A stretch of 64,000 nt of DNA. Source: Paramecium tetraurelia. Taxonomy: Eukaryota > Ciliophora > Oligohymenophorea > Peniculida > Parameciidae. Below, piece by piece: positions 1-12,823 of this stretch. The notes beneath the pieces were generated by a model. That model searched no databases. It saw only the letters and a program-made list of their open reading frames with translations, and was not told the origin of the DNA. Every line of letters begins with the position of its first letter. The stretch's first letter is position 1. Where the stretch lies: contig NW_001799288.1 in assembly GCF_000165425.1 (NCBI RefSeq), forward strand, positions 275,067 to 339,066. Direction: 5' to 3'. A program made the position numbers and the translations under genes.

Positions 1-3000
1 TTAGATTATTAAAACCAGTTAAAGTAATTAATACCAGTACAAGAAACTTAAATGGCTGTTGGATTGATTAAAATATTGAGGATGGTCATCTAATACTATA
101 ATTAATAATTTAATTGCAATTTAAGAGATGAAATATCAAAAAAACACATTGAAAAAATTTACGTTTGGGTATTTGCATGGGCTGTTGGTGCAACTCTTAT
201 CTCAGATGATTATCCAAAATTTGAGAGAATTGTAGCTGACACTTTTCCAGTTGAAGTTCTGCCTAGAGGTTCTCTATTTGCTTGCTTAGTTAGAATAACT
301 AAAACGGATGGATTAGTAGATATAAATTATACACAATGGAATGATATCATTCCATAATTTGAATATACAAAAGGAATGAGTTATTTCGACATGGTTGTTT
401 AGACTAAGGAAACTGTTGCTCATGGCTGGTTTTTGGAGTAAGCAGTCAATACGAATTGTCCTATGTTTATTACTGGAGTTACAGGAACTGGTAAAACAAT
501 TATGGTTAATTCAACTGTTGAAAAATTAAGAGATGATGGTCATATAGCTTTGATGTAGATTACTTTCTCCGCTAAAACAGCAAGTTTTACAACCTAATTA
601 AGTATTGAATAAAAACTTTAGACTCAACGTAAGAAAGGAAGAACTATTTTGATGCCTCCTCCTGGTAAGAAGTTTGTAGTCTTTGTGGATGATGTTAATA
701 TGCCATCCTTAGAATAATATGGTGCACAACCACCAATTGAATTATTAAGATAATTCATTGATTATCGAGGTGTTTATGATAGAAAAAGCTTTAATTGGAA
801 GGATGTGGATAATACAATTCTAATTTGTGCTTGTGGTCCCCCAGGTGGAGGAAGGTCTCCTATAACAGTTAGATTTACTCGTCATTTCGCTTTATTAAGT
901 GTGCCTAATTCCAGTGATGAGACTTTATCTTGGATATTTAGTACTATTTTGAAGGCTTTCTTAAAAAATAATCATTTCAAGAGTGAAATTGTGGATTTGA
1001 GTGAAAACTATTCTATTGTTAATGCAACTCTTCAAATGTATTCTGAAATCTAAAAAGCCTTATTGCCTACTCCGGAGAAATCTCATTACGTCTTCAATCT
1101 CAGAGATGTTAGTAAGATCTTCTAAGGCATTTTATAAGCTAAACCTATGATTTATTAGAAATCTGAATAAATGGTTAGATTATGGGCTCATGAGACATGT
1201 CGAGTTTTAATGGATAGATTAATTAATTAGTAAGATTAAGATTGGTTTAAAGAGAATTTAGTTAAAAATATATTCTTGTTCTTTAAGATTGAATATAAGG
1301 TCAATGAATTATTTGATTCATAACCGCCTCTTATCTTTGCAGACTTCTAGAAAAGGGCTGAGTTGGCTGATCGTATCTATGAGGAAGTGAGGGATTACAA
1401 TCAACTTATAAAAGTTATTAATGAATACATGATGGAATATACAAAGATGAATCTAGTGTTATTCAAAGATGCCATTGAACATTTGACTAGAATCAGCAGA
1501 GTATTAAGATAATAAAGAGGACACTATATGTTGGTTGGAGTTGGAGGTTCTGGTAAGAAATCTTTGACACAATTGGGAGCTGTATTGGCTGGATGCAAAA
1601 TAGAAACCATTGAGAGTAAGAAAAATTATGGTAAGAAAGAATTTAAAGAGGACTTATTTAGAATGATGTGTGCAGTAGGAATTGACAATAGATTAGTAGC
1701 ATTCTCATTTTCAGATACTTAAATATTACAAGAAGGTTTTCTAGAGGATGTTAACAATCTTCTTAATTCAGGTGAAGTACCTAATATGTTGACTAAAGAT
1801 GATTTGGAGATTATTAATCAAGGATTATAAGCAGAAGCTAGAGAATTAAAAATTAATGATATATACCCATATTTTGTCTAAAAGATTAGATCTAATCTAC
1901 ATGTAGTCTTAGGATTATCACCAATAGGTGGATAGTTAAGAGTTAGATTGAGAATGTTCCCAAGTTTAGTTAATTGCTGTACAATAGAGTGGTTACACAA
2001 ATGGCCATAAGAGGCATTGATGAGTGTAGCAGAAATGTTTTTGGAATCTTTAGAATTTGATGGTCTAACAAAAGATATGAGATAAAATCTTTATCAAATG
2101 TGTGTTCATGTTCACTAGAGTGTTGAAAAAAAATGCGATGAATTTTATGCTGCTCTCAAAAGAAACGTTTATGTTACACCCAAATCCTACCTTGATTTAA
2201 TAGAATCTTATAAGACATTATTGATGATGAAAAAAGAAGAGTTGCAATCAAACAAGATGAAACTATCTTCAGGATTACATAAACTACATGAAGCAAACAG
2301 TATCATTAGTGACTTAAAGGTCAAATTAACTGAAATGCAACCAATTTTAAAATAAAAAACTATAGATTAAGAATAGTTACTCTAAAAGTTATAAATTGAT
2401 TCTACTGAGGCAAATAGAGTGAAGTAATTGGTCTCAGAAGAGGAAAGATAAGTTAATGAATAGGCATCTCGAATTAAGGAAACTAAAGCTGAAGCTGATA
2501 AAATACTGAATGAAGCTATTCCGACTCTGAATGCTGCCACAGAAGCACTTAATACTCTTAATAGAAATGATATTTCTGAAATTAAAAGTAATAATAACCC
2601 ATAACCAATTGTACGTTTTACTTTAGAATGTGTTTCTATTCTATTTGAAGAAAAATTGGATTGGGATTCAATCAAAAAATTACTGGCTGATCCTAATTTC
2701 TTATCAAAAATGAAAGGATTGGATGTCGGGTAAAATCAAGCAAACAACTTAAAATAAGATCAAAGCTAAAATAGCTAGTAATCCAGAATTTATTCCAAAT
2801 TTGGTTTAAAAAAGTGAGTGTGGCTGCAAAGTCTATTTGTGAGTGGGTTAGGGCTGTGAGTGAGTTTACTGATGTTAATAATGATGTTGAGAAGAAGAAG
2901 AGTCAAGTCGAAGCCATGAATTAATAATTAGACAAAGCCAATAAAGTATTATTGTAGAAGCAATCAGAACTGGCTTAAGTGGTTAGAAAGGTTACAGAAT

Positions 3001-6000
3001 TAGAAATACAATTCAATTAAAATAAATAAGAAAAAGATCGTCTTGATTAGGATATTTAAACTACAGAGTAAAGATTGATTAGAGCTGAAGAACTTACAGT
3101 TGGTTTGGCAGATGAATAAGAGAGATGGAAGATTAAAGTTGAAAGTCTTGCTGAGGAAATATAATTACTTTTGGGTAACGTATTTTTGGGAGGCTCAACA
3201 GTAGCCTATATGGGTCCATTTACTGGAACCTTTAGAAATCAATTAATTCAGAATTGGATGGAAAAAGCTACAGAGTTAACTATTCCCTTGAGTGAGAAAT
3301 ACAATTTTGAATCAGTCCTAGGAGACGCTCTTGAAATTTAATAATGGGCTGCAAATGGATTACCTAATGATACAGTTTCCAAGTCAAATGGCATTATTCA
3401 AAAATATAGTAGATCTTATCCTATGTTTATTGATCCACAACTATAAGCAAATACTTGGATCAAAAATAGCTATAGAGATCATAATTTGAAAGTCTTAAAG
3501 ATTACACAAGAGGGACTTATTAAACATATAGAAAATGCAGTATAAACAGGAATCCCTCTCCTCTTAGAAGACGTATAGGAATAATTGGATAACTTTTTAG
3601 AACCATTATTATTGAAATAATTTAATGTAATAAATAGAAGAAAAATGATAAAGATAGGGGATAGAGAAGTTGAATTTGATCCAAATTTCAAATTATTCTT
3701 TAGTACAAAATTAGCAAATCCTTAATTTTTACCAGAAATATTTATTAGAGTAACAGTAATCAATTTTACAGTCACAGAATAAGGTTTGGAAGAATAATTA
3801 CTTGGAGATGTTGTATAGATCGAAAAACCAGAGATGGAAGAAGAGAAGAAAGACTTAATTAAGAGAATATCTACTGGTAATATGAACTTGAGAAAGAATG
3901 AAGAGAAGATATTAAATTTATTAGCAAATTCAAAAGGAATGATATTAGACAATGTTGATTTAATTGAAAACTTAAAGATATCAAAGTAAGATGCCATTTA
4001 AGTTAAAGAAAGTTTAGTAACTTAAGAATAGAAATCTGCTGAAATTGAAGCAGCCAGATAATAATATCTACCAGTTGCTACAAGAGGAAGTTTGCTTTAT
4101 TTTGTCATTGCAGATTTCACTTTGGTAGATCCTATGTATCAGTTTTCATTAAATTACTTTAAGAGACTATATTAGAATGTGATCAGAAATTCAGAGAAGA
4201 ATGATGATATTAAAATAAGAATAAATACGTTAATAGATGGAATAACTGAAACAATTTACTCAAATGTTTGTAGAGGTCTATTTAATTAACACAAGAGAAT
4301 CTTTTCATTCTTAATGACTGTTAAAATTCAATTGAATGCAAAATAAATCAGTTTTGGAGAATGGAATCTTTTTGTAAGAGGAGCAAGTTTATCAGTTTAG
4401 CCACCAGCTATGCCAAACACTGTTAAATTAAGTCCTAAAGTCTGGAATGAACTGTATCAATTAACAACAGTTCATTAAAATTTTATACAAATTTATAACT
4501 AAACATTAACTAATTTTAAAGAGATTGAACAATTAATACAGTCTGATAATCCTTGGAGTTTATTAAGTGAATCATTGACTCCTTTCCAGAAATTAATGAT
4601 TGTGAAAGTGCTAAGAGAAGAAGAAACTTTGTATGCAATGACATATTATGTGGATGCAATCTTAGGAAAGAAATTTACTTCCAATAATCAGGCATCAATT
4701 GAAGACATCTTTAATGATACTGATCATAAAACTCCATTTATATTTATTTTGAGTTAAGGTGCAGATCCATTGTCTAGTTTAATGAGATTAGCAAATCAAA
4801 AGAAGATATCATCTGAAAAACTTAGAATAATATCACTTGGTTAAGGACAAGGAATCATTGCTGAAAAGGCAATTGAAAGTGGAGTCAAGAGTGGCGATTG
4901 GGTAATTCTATAAAATTGCCATCTTGGTAAATCATTCATGCCCACTCTTGAGAAAAGATTAGAATGGTTTGAGGATCCAGAATTATAATCATCATTTAAC
5001 ACTGGATTTAGATTGATGTTAACTAGTATGCCTTGTGATTACTTCCCAGTTAGTGTTTTATAGAACAGTATTAAATTAACTACTGAACCTCCTAAAGGGT
5101 TAAAATCAAATATGTTTAAGAGTTATACTGACTTATCTTCAGAATAAGTTGAAAATTGTGAAAAAAAGGAACCATGGAAAAAGTTACTCTATTCTCTTGC
5201 ATTTTTCCATGCTGTTGTACAAGAACGTCGTAAATTCGGACCTTTGGGTTGGAACATTAGATATGAGTAAAATATTATCCTAAATTAGATTTAATGATTC
5301 TGATCTTGAAACATCGTACACACTACTTAGGAATTTTCTTGATTTGCCATAAGATATACCTTGGGATGCAATTGTATATGTCATAGGAGAAATCACATAT
5401 GGTGGAAGAGTCACAGATGATTGGGATAGAAGATGTTTGCTTACAATTTTAACCAAATTTATTAAGTAAAATGATATTTAATTAATTTTAGTGAAGATGC
5501 ATTAAATGATGGCTACTCATTTTCAGATTCAGGTATTTATAAATAACCTGGTGAAATGAATATTGATGGATATAGAAATTTGATTAATAAATTCCCAGAT
5601 TTTGAAAAACCCTGAAGTTTTTGGAATGAATGAAAATGCAAATATTACCTTTAAATTAACTGAATCTAAAATGGCATTATCTACTATCTTAAGTATTCAA
5701 CCTAGAGAAAGTGCTCAAACGAGTGACTCAGAACAAAAGACCAAGACTCCAGATGAAAGTGTTCTAGAACTTTGTGAAATTCTTGCATAAAAACTACCAT
5801 TTTAAATTAAGGAATAGGAAAAAAAGAAAAAATAAAATGCTCCTTAACATACTTCATCTGAAATTGATTCTCTTAAGGTTTGTTTGAATTAGGAAGTTCA
5901 AAGATTTAATAAGTTATTATCAGTTATTGGAAATTCAATCAAAAATTTATAAGCTGCTATCAAAGGAGAAGTTGTAATGTCAGCTGAACTCGATAAAATG

Positions 6001-6656
6001 TACAGCTCCTTACTCAATAATTAAATTTAGGGCTAACAGAGCCTATCCTTCTTTGAAGCCATTGGCCTCGTTTTATGACGATATGATAAAAAGAGTCAAT
6101 TTCTTCAGAGATTGGTTTAACTTAGAATTTGGCTATCCTAAGGGTTATTGGATTTCAGCTTTCTTCTTCCCATAAGGTTTCCTCACTTCAGTTCTCTAGA
6201 CATTTGCAAGAAAAAATTAAATTGCTATTGATGTTCTTGGATTCAGTTTCAAATTCTTTAATTATGTAGATAGTGAAATGGTATTAATTTAATCTATTTA
6301 GATAACATCAACCCCTGAGAATGGAGCCTACATATATGGGTTATATGTTGAGGGATGTAGATTTGATTTGAACAAAGGAATAATAGAAGATCAGTTGCCA
6401 GGATAAACTATCTATGAGGCTCCAATCATACACTTTATACCTACTTAAGACTATAAACCCAATCCAAATGAATATTCAATGCCTCTTTATAAAACAAGTA
6501 TCTTTTTAGACTAAATCTTTAGGTCTTCGGGCAGGAGTGTTATCAACTACAGGACATTCGACTAATTTCATAAGAGCAATTGAGTGCCCTACAAAGAAGA
6601 ACCCTGACTATTGGATTCTTAATGGAGCTGCCTTCACAACCCAACTAAATGATTGA
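1..6656 (+). CDS. Axonemal inner-arm dynein heavy chain, 3' half (partial)
   Basis: Motor half of a single-headed axonemal (DNAH1/3/7-like) dynein heavy chain that drives ciliary beating. The 5' half lies outside the window; reading is open from base 1. Visible in order: AAA3 P-loop GVTGTGKT (about 475-498), AAA4 P-loop [10 protein letters not shown] (about 1534-1563), coiled-coil stalk flanking the microtubule-binding tip (about 2220-3160), AAA5 start [13 protein letters not shown] (about 3190), AAA6 block with FILSQGADP (about 4740), and a C-terminal [10 protein letters not shown] motif ending in TGA. Introns: 5267-5288, 5466-5491, 6000-6030, 6498-6522; each restores conserved dynein sequence. 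Three +1 breaks remain: near 2751-2758, at the A run 2808-2813, and at the A run near 5603-5610. They are either assembly errors or damage. Dynein identity is certain; the subtype is inferred from the C-terminal motif. Confidence 0.93.
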
Positions 6657-7315
6657 TAATATAATATATAATAATATTCAAATTTTATCAAGATTATTAA
6701 ATCTTTTATTTATTTTAGTATCTGCTTGTCAAATTATATAATAAATAATATAAAAATAATCATTAGTTTTACAATCATAAAGGTGGATAACTTTGATAAG
6801 ATTTTATTTCCAATTGTGATTAAAATATTTATATTTTAGAGTTAGGTTATGTAAAACTATGATGAGTTAAACATGAAAAGTATATGATAATTTTTACTGA
6901 TGTAAATAAAATGAATTTCTGTAAGTCTGATACTATTATAATTATCATTAGAATTCTCTGATATAAGTCAAATTGACATTACACCTTTAAATAACCCTAA
7001 TCTCATAAATTATTTGTATATTTTTATAAATAGAAATATGTTAAAATTGATATAAATTAAGTAAGTGGATTTCAGTAATAAAACCATAACAATTAATAGA
7101 TCTATAGAGTGAAATTATTTTAATCATAAAAGCTATGTTATTCAGATCTATCTGATACATTTATAGTTAGTAGTTGTGAATTATTAATTAACAAATGTAA
7201 ACATGACCATTTTAACCTTTATTTAGCTCTAGTCTAGATAAAAAACATCTACTTGAAGAGTTTAGAATAATTATTATTGGTATAAACATCGGAAGATTTT
7301 AATTATTATATTATT
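6657..7315. other. Intergenic spacer downstream of dynein
   Basis: AT-rich stretch with no frame that resembles coding sequence once TAA/TAG are read as Gln. It must hold the dynein 3' end and the promoter of the small gene at 7316, but no specific signal stands out. Confidence 0.5.
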
Positions 7316-7724
7316 ATGATATACGATCAACCAGAACACTTTGGTCTATTTGAGAAAACATTCACAGCAAAAGAGAAAGAGGAAGTCAAATAATTCTTGA
7401 AATACGATAGACATGTTCCTTTGAAATTGACTGAATAAGTGTTCCATGCAGAAGCGTATATATTTAATTCTCTAAGATAGAGATGCATCGAGATTTGAAA
7501 GATTAGGATTAGTTGGAGGTGCAGTCTATTCATTCTCATTCTTCTTCTTTCCAATAATAAAAGGTTTACCAATTAAATAGAGATTATTTTGGGCTGCTGT
7601 TCCAGGAGGTGTAGTTGCATGGTTGGGATGGAGAATTAAAGAAGAATTAGAATGGAATAGAGTTTACAATTGCTATTAGAAATATCAAGTAGCTCATTCC
7701 ATGCACAAGAAGGTGTTCATTTGA
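7316..7724 (+). CDS. Small two-TM membrane protein, unknown
   Basis: A 127-residue protein starting MIYDQPEHFGLFEKTF. One 25-nt intron (7456-7480, GTATAT...GATAG) joins the first half to a second exon carrying two hydrophobic segments: one around GAVYSFSFFFFPIIKG and one around FWAAVPGGVVAWLGW. The C-terminal tail is basic (HSMHKKVFI). I do not recognise the family. The hairpin-like pair of membrane segments and the position 66 nt upstream of a mitochondrial-carrier-like gene make an organelle inner-membrane role possible, but that is a guess. The start is the first ATG in frame; a TGA ends the gene. Without the intron the frame breaks, which is the main evidence that the model is right. Confidence 0.7.
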
Positions 7725-7790
7725 AAATATGGCAGGCACAAAATATAAATATATAAAACCAAAAATATCCAATTCAATAATTAATTTATC

Positions 7791-8963
7791 ATGTTTTTTG
7801 AGTTAGACGACATCAGAAGAAGACATTCCTTGTATTTTGATTGTTATAATGCTGGTGTATGGACCGATGCTCCTGAAAAGTATATGATTGTTTACATAAA
7901 CTAGTTCATGGAGATGGAATTATACTAGAGGAGCAATCTCAGGATTACTAGGAAGTGTTGTGGGTGAGGCCTGGCATAATTTTTATGAGAATTGGAAATT
8001 ATTGTATAAAATCTATATAAGTTTTAAGGTTACGATCATACGAATAACCAAATACTGTGAATGAATTGTATAAATTTAGCAAAGCAACAGTCAATCTTGA
8101 AAATTTCAAAAGATCAATGGGCACTAGAATGTAATTTGCTTTTGCTTCAGGTGGCATTGATTGGGCTTTGAGATTAGCAGCATTTAGAGCAGTCAATCAT
8201 GGATGGCAAAGTACTTGATTAAAATATTTAATTTAGGAACTTGGGGTACATTTGAATATGGGTTCTTGAGAAAAGTACCAGGCACAATGTTCATTTCCCT
8301 CCTTACAGCTCCAATTGGAATTCCCTTTGAAGTTGCTAGAATGGCTTATTATGCCGACAAAACATTCCCCAAAGAGTTGTAAAAAGGATATACCTCATTT
8401 TTCAATGCTTTATGGAGAATACCATTTGAAGAGGGACCCTATTATTTCTATAAGAATTCCTTCCCTCTTTTTGCAAGAAACTTCTTCTAAACATTAACTC
8501 TATTTTACTCTTTTGATTGGATGAAGGACAAGGTAAAGTTTAATAGATTTAGAATTATAGTTATCCGTCCTTACAAGAGTTGCAGAAATTCCATACTTCC
8601 CAGTTAAAGTTTTAAATTGCTTCTTATCAACATATTTGGCAATCTTGACAAGTTACTCATTGTCTTAAGTGACAAGAGAAATGGTAGAGTTATGGCCAAA
8701 ACAAAATGGTGTATGTCCTTATGATGGCAATTATAGAAAAGCTGCTACTCATATTTGGTAATTAAATTTTATATTGTAAATTCAGGTATGCCAGAAATCT
8801 CAATAATTATTTCCCAGGAATGTTAAGAAATTATGCTAGCAGACAATTCTTGCCAATGTTTGTGACTCTTTGGTGGGCTGACTCTTTTGGGTTGTTTACT
8901 TATTGGAAAATAGATATGTTTAGCGGAGCAGGATCAAATACATGGGAAGATTCATTTTGCTGA
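7791..8963 (+). CDS. Mitochondrial-carrier-like membrane protein
   Basis: A 346-residue protein after removal of five introns (7880-7904, 8004-8028, 8211-8236, 8533-8560, 8758-8785). Carrier-family features: the signature P-x-[DE]-x-x-[RK] appears as PFEVAR in APIGIPFEVARMAYYADKTFP, followed by a loop and helix reading ALWRIPFEEGPYYFYKNSFP, close to the EG and YKG blocks of SLC25 repeats. A later PVKVLN resembles a second, degenerate signature. The first repeat looks weak, so this is a divergent carrier and the substrate cannot be read. The family would place it in the mitochondrial inner membrane. Intron 8004-8028 ends AAG instead of the usual TAG. Confidence 0.75.
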
Positions 8964-9052
8964 AGTTTATAAATCAACATTAAATTCAAAATACAATATT
9001 ATTTATTGTATATGCCGTTTTTAAATATAGTTTTTCTTAATAAATTAAATTA

Positions 9053-10195
9053 ATGAAAACCACATTGCTTTTGGTATTAGTTGCTTGTGCTTTTGCCACA
9101 AATACAGCCATGTTTGATAGAATTGAAAGCAGCGATTTAGGAAGAACCCTTTTGAATACAATTGCTATTTAAATGACAACAGGTGAACCATTGGAAAGAA
9201 TCTTTCAAACACTTTATGATTTAGAAGATAGATATATTGCTGACTAAAAGGAAGATGATGCTAATAATTAAGCCTTCTAATAAGTTTGTGATGCAGATTT
9301 GGCTGGCTTGAACTAAGAACTTGCCAATCTTGAATAAAGAAATACAGAATTACAAGCTGTTCTTGATGACCTCGTACCAATCAGAGACTAAAAGATCGGT
9401 TAAAAGAAAGCTAAGGAACTCTAAAAGGCTGAATTATAAAAGGTCATTGATGAAACAACTGCTAAGAGATAAGAATAAGCCGATGACTTTGAAGCTTAAA
9501 GATAAGAATATACATTTGTTTCATCAGTTTTGGCTGAAGCAAGAAGACTCTTCACAGATAACCTCTAAGCTCCATCCTTCTTACAAAAGGGTGAAGAAAA
9601 GGTTCACGTTACTCCATAAATTATGGCTTAAGTTGCTAGTCACATGAGTCAAGGTGCCCACAAAGCCAGCACAATGAAACATGTCAGAACCTTTGGAAAA
9701 GCCATCAAATTGTTAGCCAATCTTGCTAATAGAACCTAATAATTTGCTAACTAAGATTTAACAGGAAGAGTCATCAAATTGATCGATGATCTCTAGAATT
9801 AATTAAGTCAAGCATTCGATTTAGCCAGAAAAGCTGAAGATGACAGAACCAGAGCATTCTAAGCATATATCAGTTTACTCAATAAAGACATGAACAAATA
9901 CAATTCATCAATTGCTAATTTGACTGCTGAAATCTAATCACTATAAGACAGAATCGATGCTACAACTGCCAGCTAAAACGATGTTCTTTAAAGAATCTAA
10001 GCCAAGACCTAATAAAGAGATGACAGAAGAGGTGAATGCTAAGAAGCTGCTTATGATTATTAATAAAGAAGAGCTGCAAGAGACAAAGATAGATAGACTG
10101 TCAGTGATTTGATTGGTATCTTGAACACTAACATGAGAGATCTTAAAGAATATATTGCTTTAAGAATTGCTGCTGGTGATAAGGATCTTGAATGA
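9053..10195 (+). CDS. Trichocyst matrix protein (secretory granule core)
   Basis: An intronless 380-residue precursor. It begins with a signal peptide (MKTTLLLVLVACAFA) and continues as an Ala/Gln/Glu-rich, almost entirely helical coiled-coil chain with few Cys (for example DADLAGLNQELANLEQRNTE) and a central Pro/Lys linker around FLQKGEEKVHVTPQIM. In Paramecium, trichocyst matrix proteins share this architecture: a signal peptide, then two heptad-rich halves separated by a processing region, crystallised in the trichocyst core and discharged by exocytosis. Assignment rests on composition, length and architecture. The exact T1/T2/T4 subfamily cannot be told without alignment. Confidence 0.9.
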
Positions 10196-10351
10196 AATTG
10201 AAATATAATTATCGTAAAAGAGACTTATTAATGTTTAGAAATATATTCTATTTTTAAAGTTAATTTATTCTTATCTTAATATTATATTTAGTTAAAATTT
10301 AGGATTAAATTAATAAAATAATAATGAAAATCATTGAAAGAAATTATATTA

Positions 10352-11032
10352 TCAACAACAAGAATTTTCAGAATCATTCCTATTCTCAGAACTTCCTATT
10401 TTAATTGCTGGTTTCTCTTCTCTTTTCTATAGTTATTATTACTTTTCTTTCTCATTCACTAAATCAGCAATATGATTGAATAGTTCCTAAAATATACGGA
10501 ATCAATACAAAAACACCAATATTTTGTTTACAACTAGTTTCAAAAACTGTTATTTTTGGATCAAATGAATTAGCATATTGTTTAACCTCCTCTAAAGGGA
10601 CCTGTGATTCTAAATCAATTTTATTCGCTATAATGAACTTGGCTAAAATTGAATATGAAATCAAGATTACTAATATCACTCAATCCTTCTTCAAATAATT
10701 TATCCAACCAAAATTTAAGTACTTCAAAAGATTTAGGTTTTGTTACATCATAAACAATAATTGCAAAATTAGCATCTAATCTATAACAATAGTTCAATAC
10801 CCTTGTAATAGAGTTTAGCAATGCTTCTGTAAACTTCTTGACCTGCAGTATCCCAAATCTATAATTCTATTAATCTTCCATCTCTTAATATTTATTTAGG
10901 AGAAAATTCAGCACCCACAGTTTATGTTCTAGTATCAGTAAAATCATTTTTGGTGAATCTTTGTATCAAACTACTTTTGCCCACTGCATAGTCACCTAAA
11001 GTGACAATCTTACTAAAAATGGGTTTTTGCAT
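10352..11032 (-). CDS. Rab-family small GTPase with C-terminal CC
   Basis: A 201-residue GTPase for vesicle trafficking. Introns (plus-strand coordinates) 10776-10800, 10643-10670 and 10487-10508 restore one frame. G-box motifs: P-loop GDYAVGKSS, switch I threonine in TQTVGAEF, WDTAGQE, NKID, and ETSCKQNIG in place of the usual ETSA. The tail is polar and ends NDSENSCC, a double-Cys geranylgeranylation signal typical of Rabs. Sequence around switch II and IVYDVTKPKSF is Rab-like; the subgroup is not assigned. TGA stop at 10352-10354. Confidence 0.92.
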
Positions 11033-11075
11033 ATATATATATTTTATTTTATTATTTTATGTAATACTATCATTT

Positions 11076-12572
11076 TCAGAACTTGTCTAATGTGGATAAA
11101 TCCTAAGGCAATTATTATAATTTGTCTGGATATTATTTAAGGATCTATTATAAAACCTAATCGAATAATAATAAGATAAAATACTTCATCGTCTGTTTGC
11201 TTTTTACCATCTGAAGTTTCTTCTTCATATTTAACAAAAGAGATTGCAACTCCATTAGTCTCTTATCTACCAGCTCTTCCTACCTAATAATTTAAATAAC
11301 ATGAGTACTCTATGTAAATAAGTTTCCAAAGAGTCAGGCATATCAAAATTGATGACGTAATTAACCTTATCTATATCAATACCTCTTCCCATGAGATTGG
11401 TTGCAACCAGTAATCTGAAATGTCCATTTCTAAACTATTCATAAGTCTTCTGTCTCATTTTTTAGTGATCCGGTCCCAATCTGTTACCACCATAGAGTTA
11501 TCTGACTGAATCCTCTCCCTTCTTTTTGAGTTCAGCAACTAATGCATCAGCCTTTTCTGAGCTCTTCACAAAGATGATGCATTGATTTAATTTGCATGTA
11601 TTTAAGATTTATCTCAAATAATGGAATTTAAGAGTTTCAGGCACTTTCAAATAGTATTACTTCAACTTATCCAAAAAGAGTTGTTCAGGTTTGATTGTAA
11701 TTTCATAAATCTTGAAATAACATAATAATGTACATGTTTATTATCAGCTATGAACTTTTTGAGTGATGTTCTGCTTGATTCAGTAAAGGTTGCACTAAAT
11801 GCCATAAATTATTTATCTTGTGGTGTACGTAAGAAGATGTCTTAGATGTCCTTTCTAAAAATAATTATTTCCAAAATTCAGCACCTCATATTTAAATCTT
11901 CTATCATTGTATCGGCTTCATCCAATATAAAGTACTTCAATCTATCTACTTTCAATGCTTTCTTCTCACAAATCAAATCCTTAAGACGTCCAGGAGTACT
12001 TCAATTAGACTCTATATTTACCCAACTACTATTTATGGCTTCACTGTTTCGATTGTGGATATATTTACAGTCACTGGCTCTCCTCCTCCATAAAAGCACT
12101 CAACTTTGATACTTTTCATAAACTTTCCCAATCTTAAAAACTCATCCCGAGCCTTTATATATACACATCTCATACTTATTGGGCTAACTCTCTTGTGTGA
12201 GTAATTACAAGACATTCCACTTTATTGCTTTCAGTGTTGATCGTATTCAGTACAGTTAGAACAAATACAGCTGTCTTTCCTGTTCCTGCTTTTGCTTGGC
12301 AAATCAATTGTTCCCCTTATAATGCATTTGTCAACGATTCCGCTTGGACTAAAGAGAGATAGAATCACCATAATTACCTCTAGTGGGATGCTCGAACCCG
12401 GCTTCTTTTACGGCTCGTAAGAGCTCCTCCTTTAGCCCAAAGTTTTTGAATTATGAGACATTGTAATTGTCATATTTTCTACGATTCTCAATATTTGCTC
12501 TTACTATATGTCCTATTTTGTTGGTTGTTATGGATCATCATAAAATTCAGGAATATCTTCTAATCCGCTCAT
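11076..12572 (-). CDS. DEAD-box RNA helicase, UAP56/Sub2-like
   Basis: ATP-dependent RNA helicase of 429 residues after removal of eight introns (12479-12504, 12349-12377, 12153-12175, 11999-12021, 11855-11884, 11711-11733, 11284-11308, 11157-11184). Motifs in order: Q-motif region GFEHPTRVQ, motif I AKAGTGKT, Ia THTRELA, Ib [46 protein letters not shown]. The phrase [17 protein letters not shown] and the short N-terminus match the UAP56/Sub2 (DDX39) group that loads mRNA export factors, although motif II is DEAD where UAP56 has DECD. Intron 11855-11884 starts GTG and two others end AAG. The C-terminus ends DLSTLDKF just before TGA. Confidence 0.9.
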
Positions 12573-12823
12573 TTGTTTAATAAAAAGATTTATATTTTAA
12601 TATCCTAATTTAAATCAAAGCACTTTTATATTCTTTATTCATGAATATGATCCTGCATTTGCTTTTTTCAATTATCCATCTCAAAGCCACTCTAATCTTT
12701 TATATTCACCTCCACCTAAATTTCCCATCAATGTCCATTTTTATTTTTAGTCGCTGAAAAATTAATATAATTGGATTTTAAGCATTTAGACATTCATTTA
12801 TATGTTTAAATAACTGTAAACAA
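12573..12823. other. Spacer between two minus-strand genes
   Basis: About 250 nt between the helicase start codon and the stop chosen for the TPR gene. One minus-strand frame here reads as a helix-like continuation of the TPR protein (LFKHINECLNAQNP), reachable if a 34-nt GTT...CAG intron follows the codons for LQL. The TPR gene may therefore end later than modelled. Confidence 0.35.

Noticed and set aside
9321-9647. 108-aa standard-code plus ORF
   Set aside because: It lies out of frame inside the trichocyst matrix gene; the other frame gives a signal peptide and continuous coiled coil.
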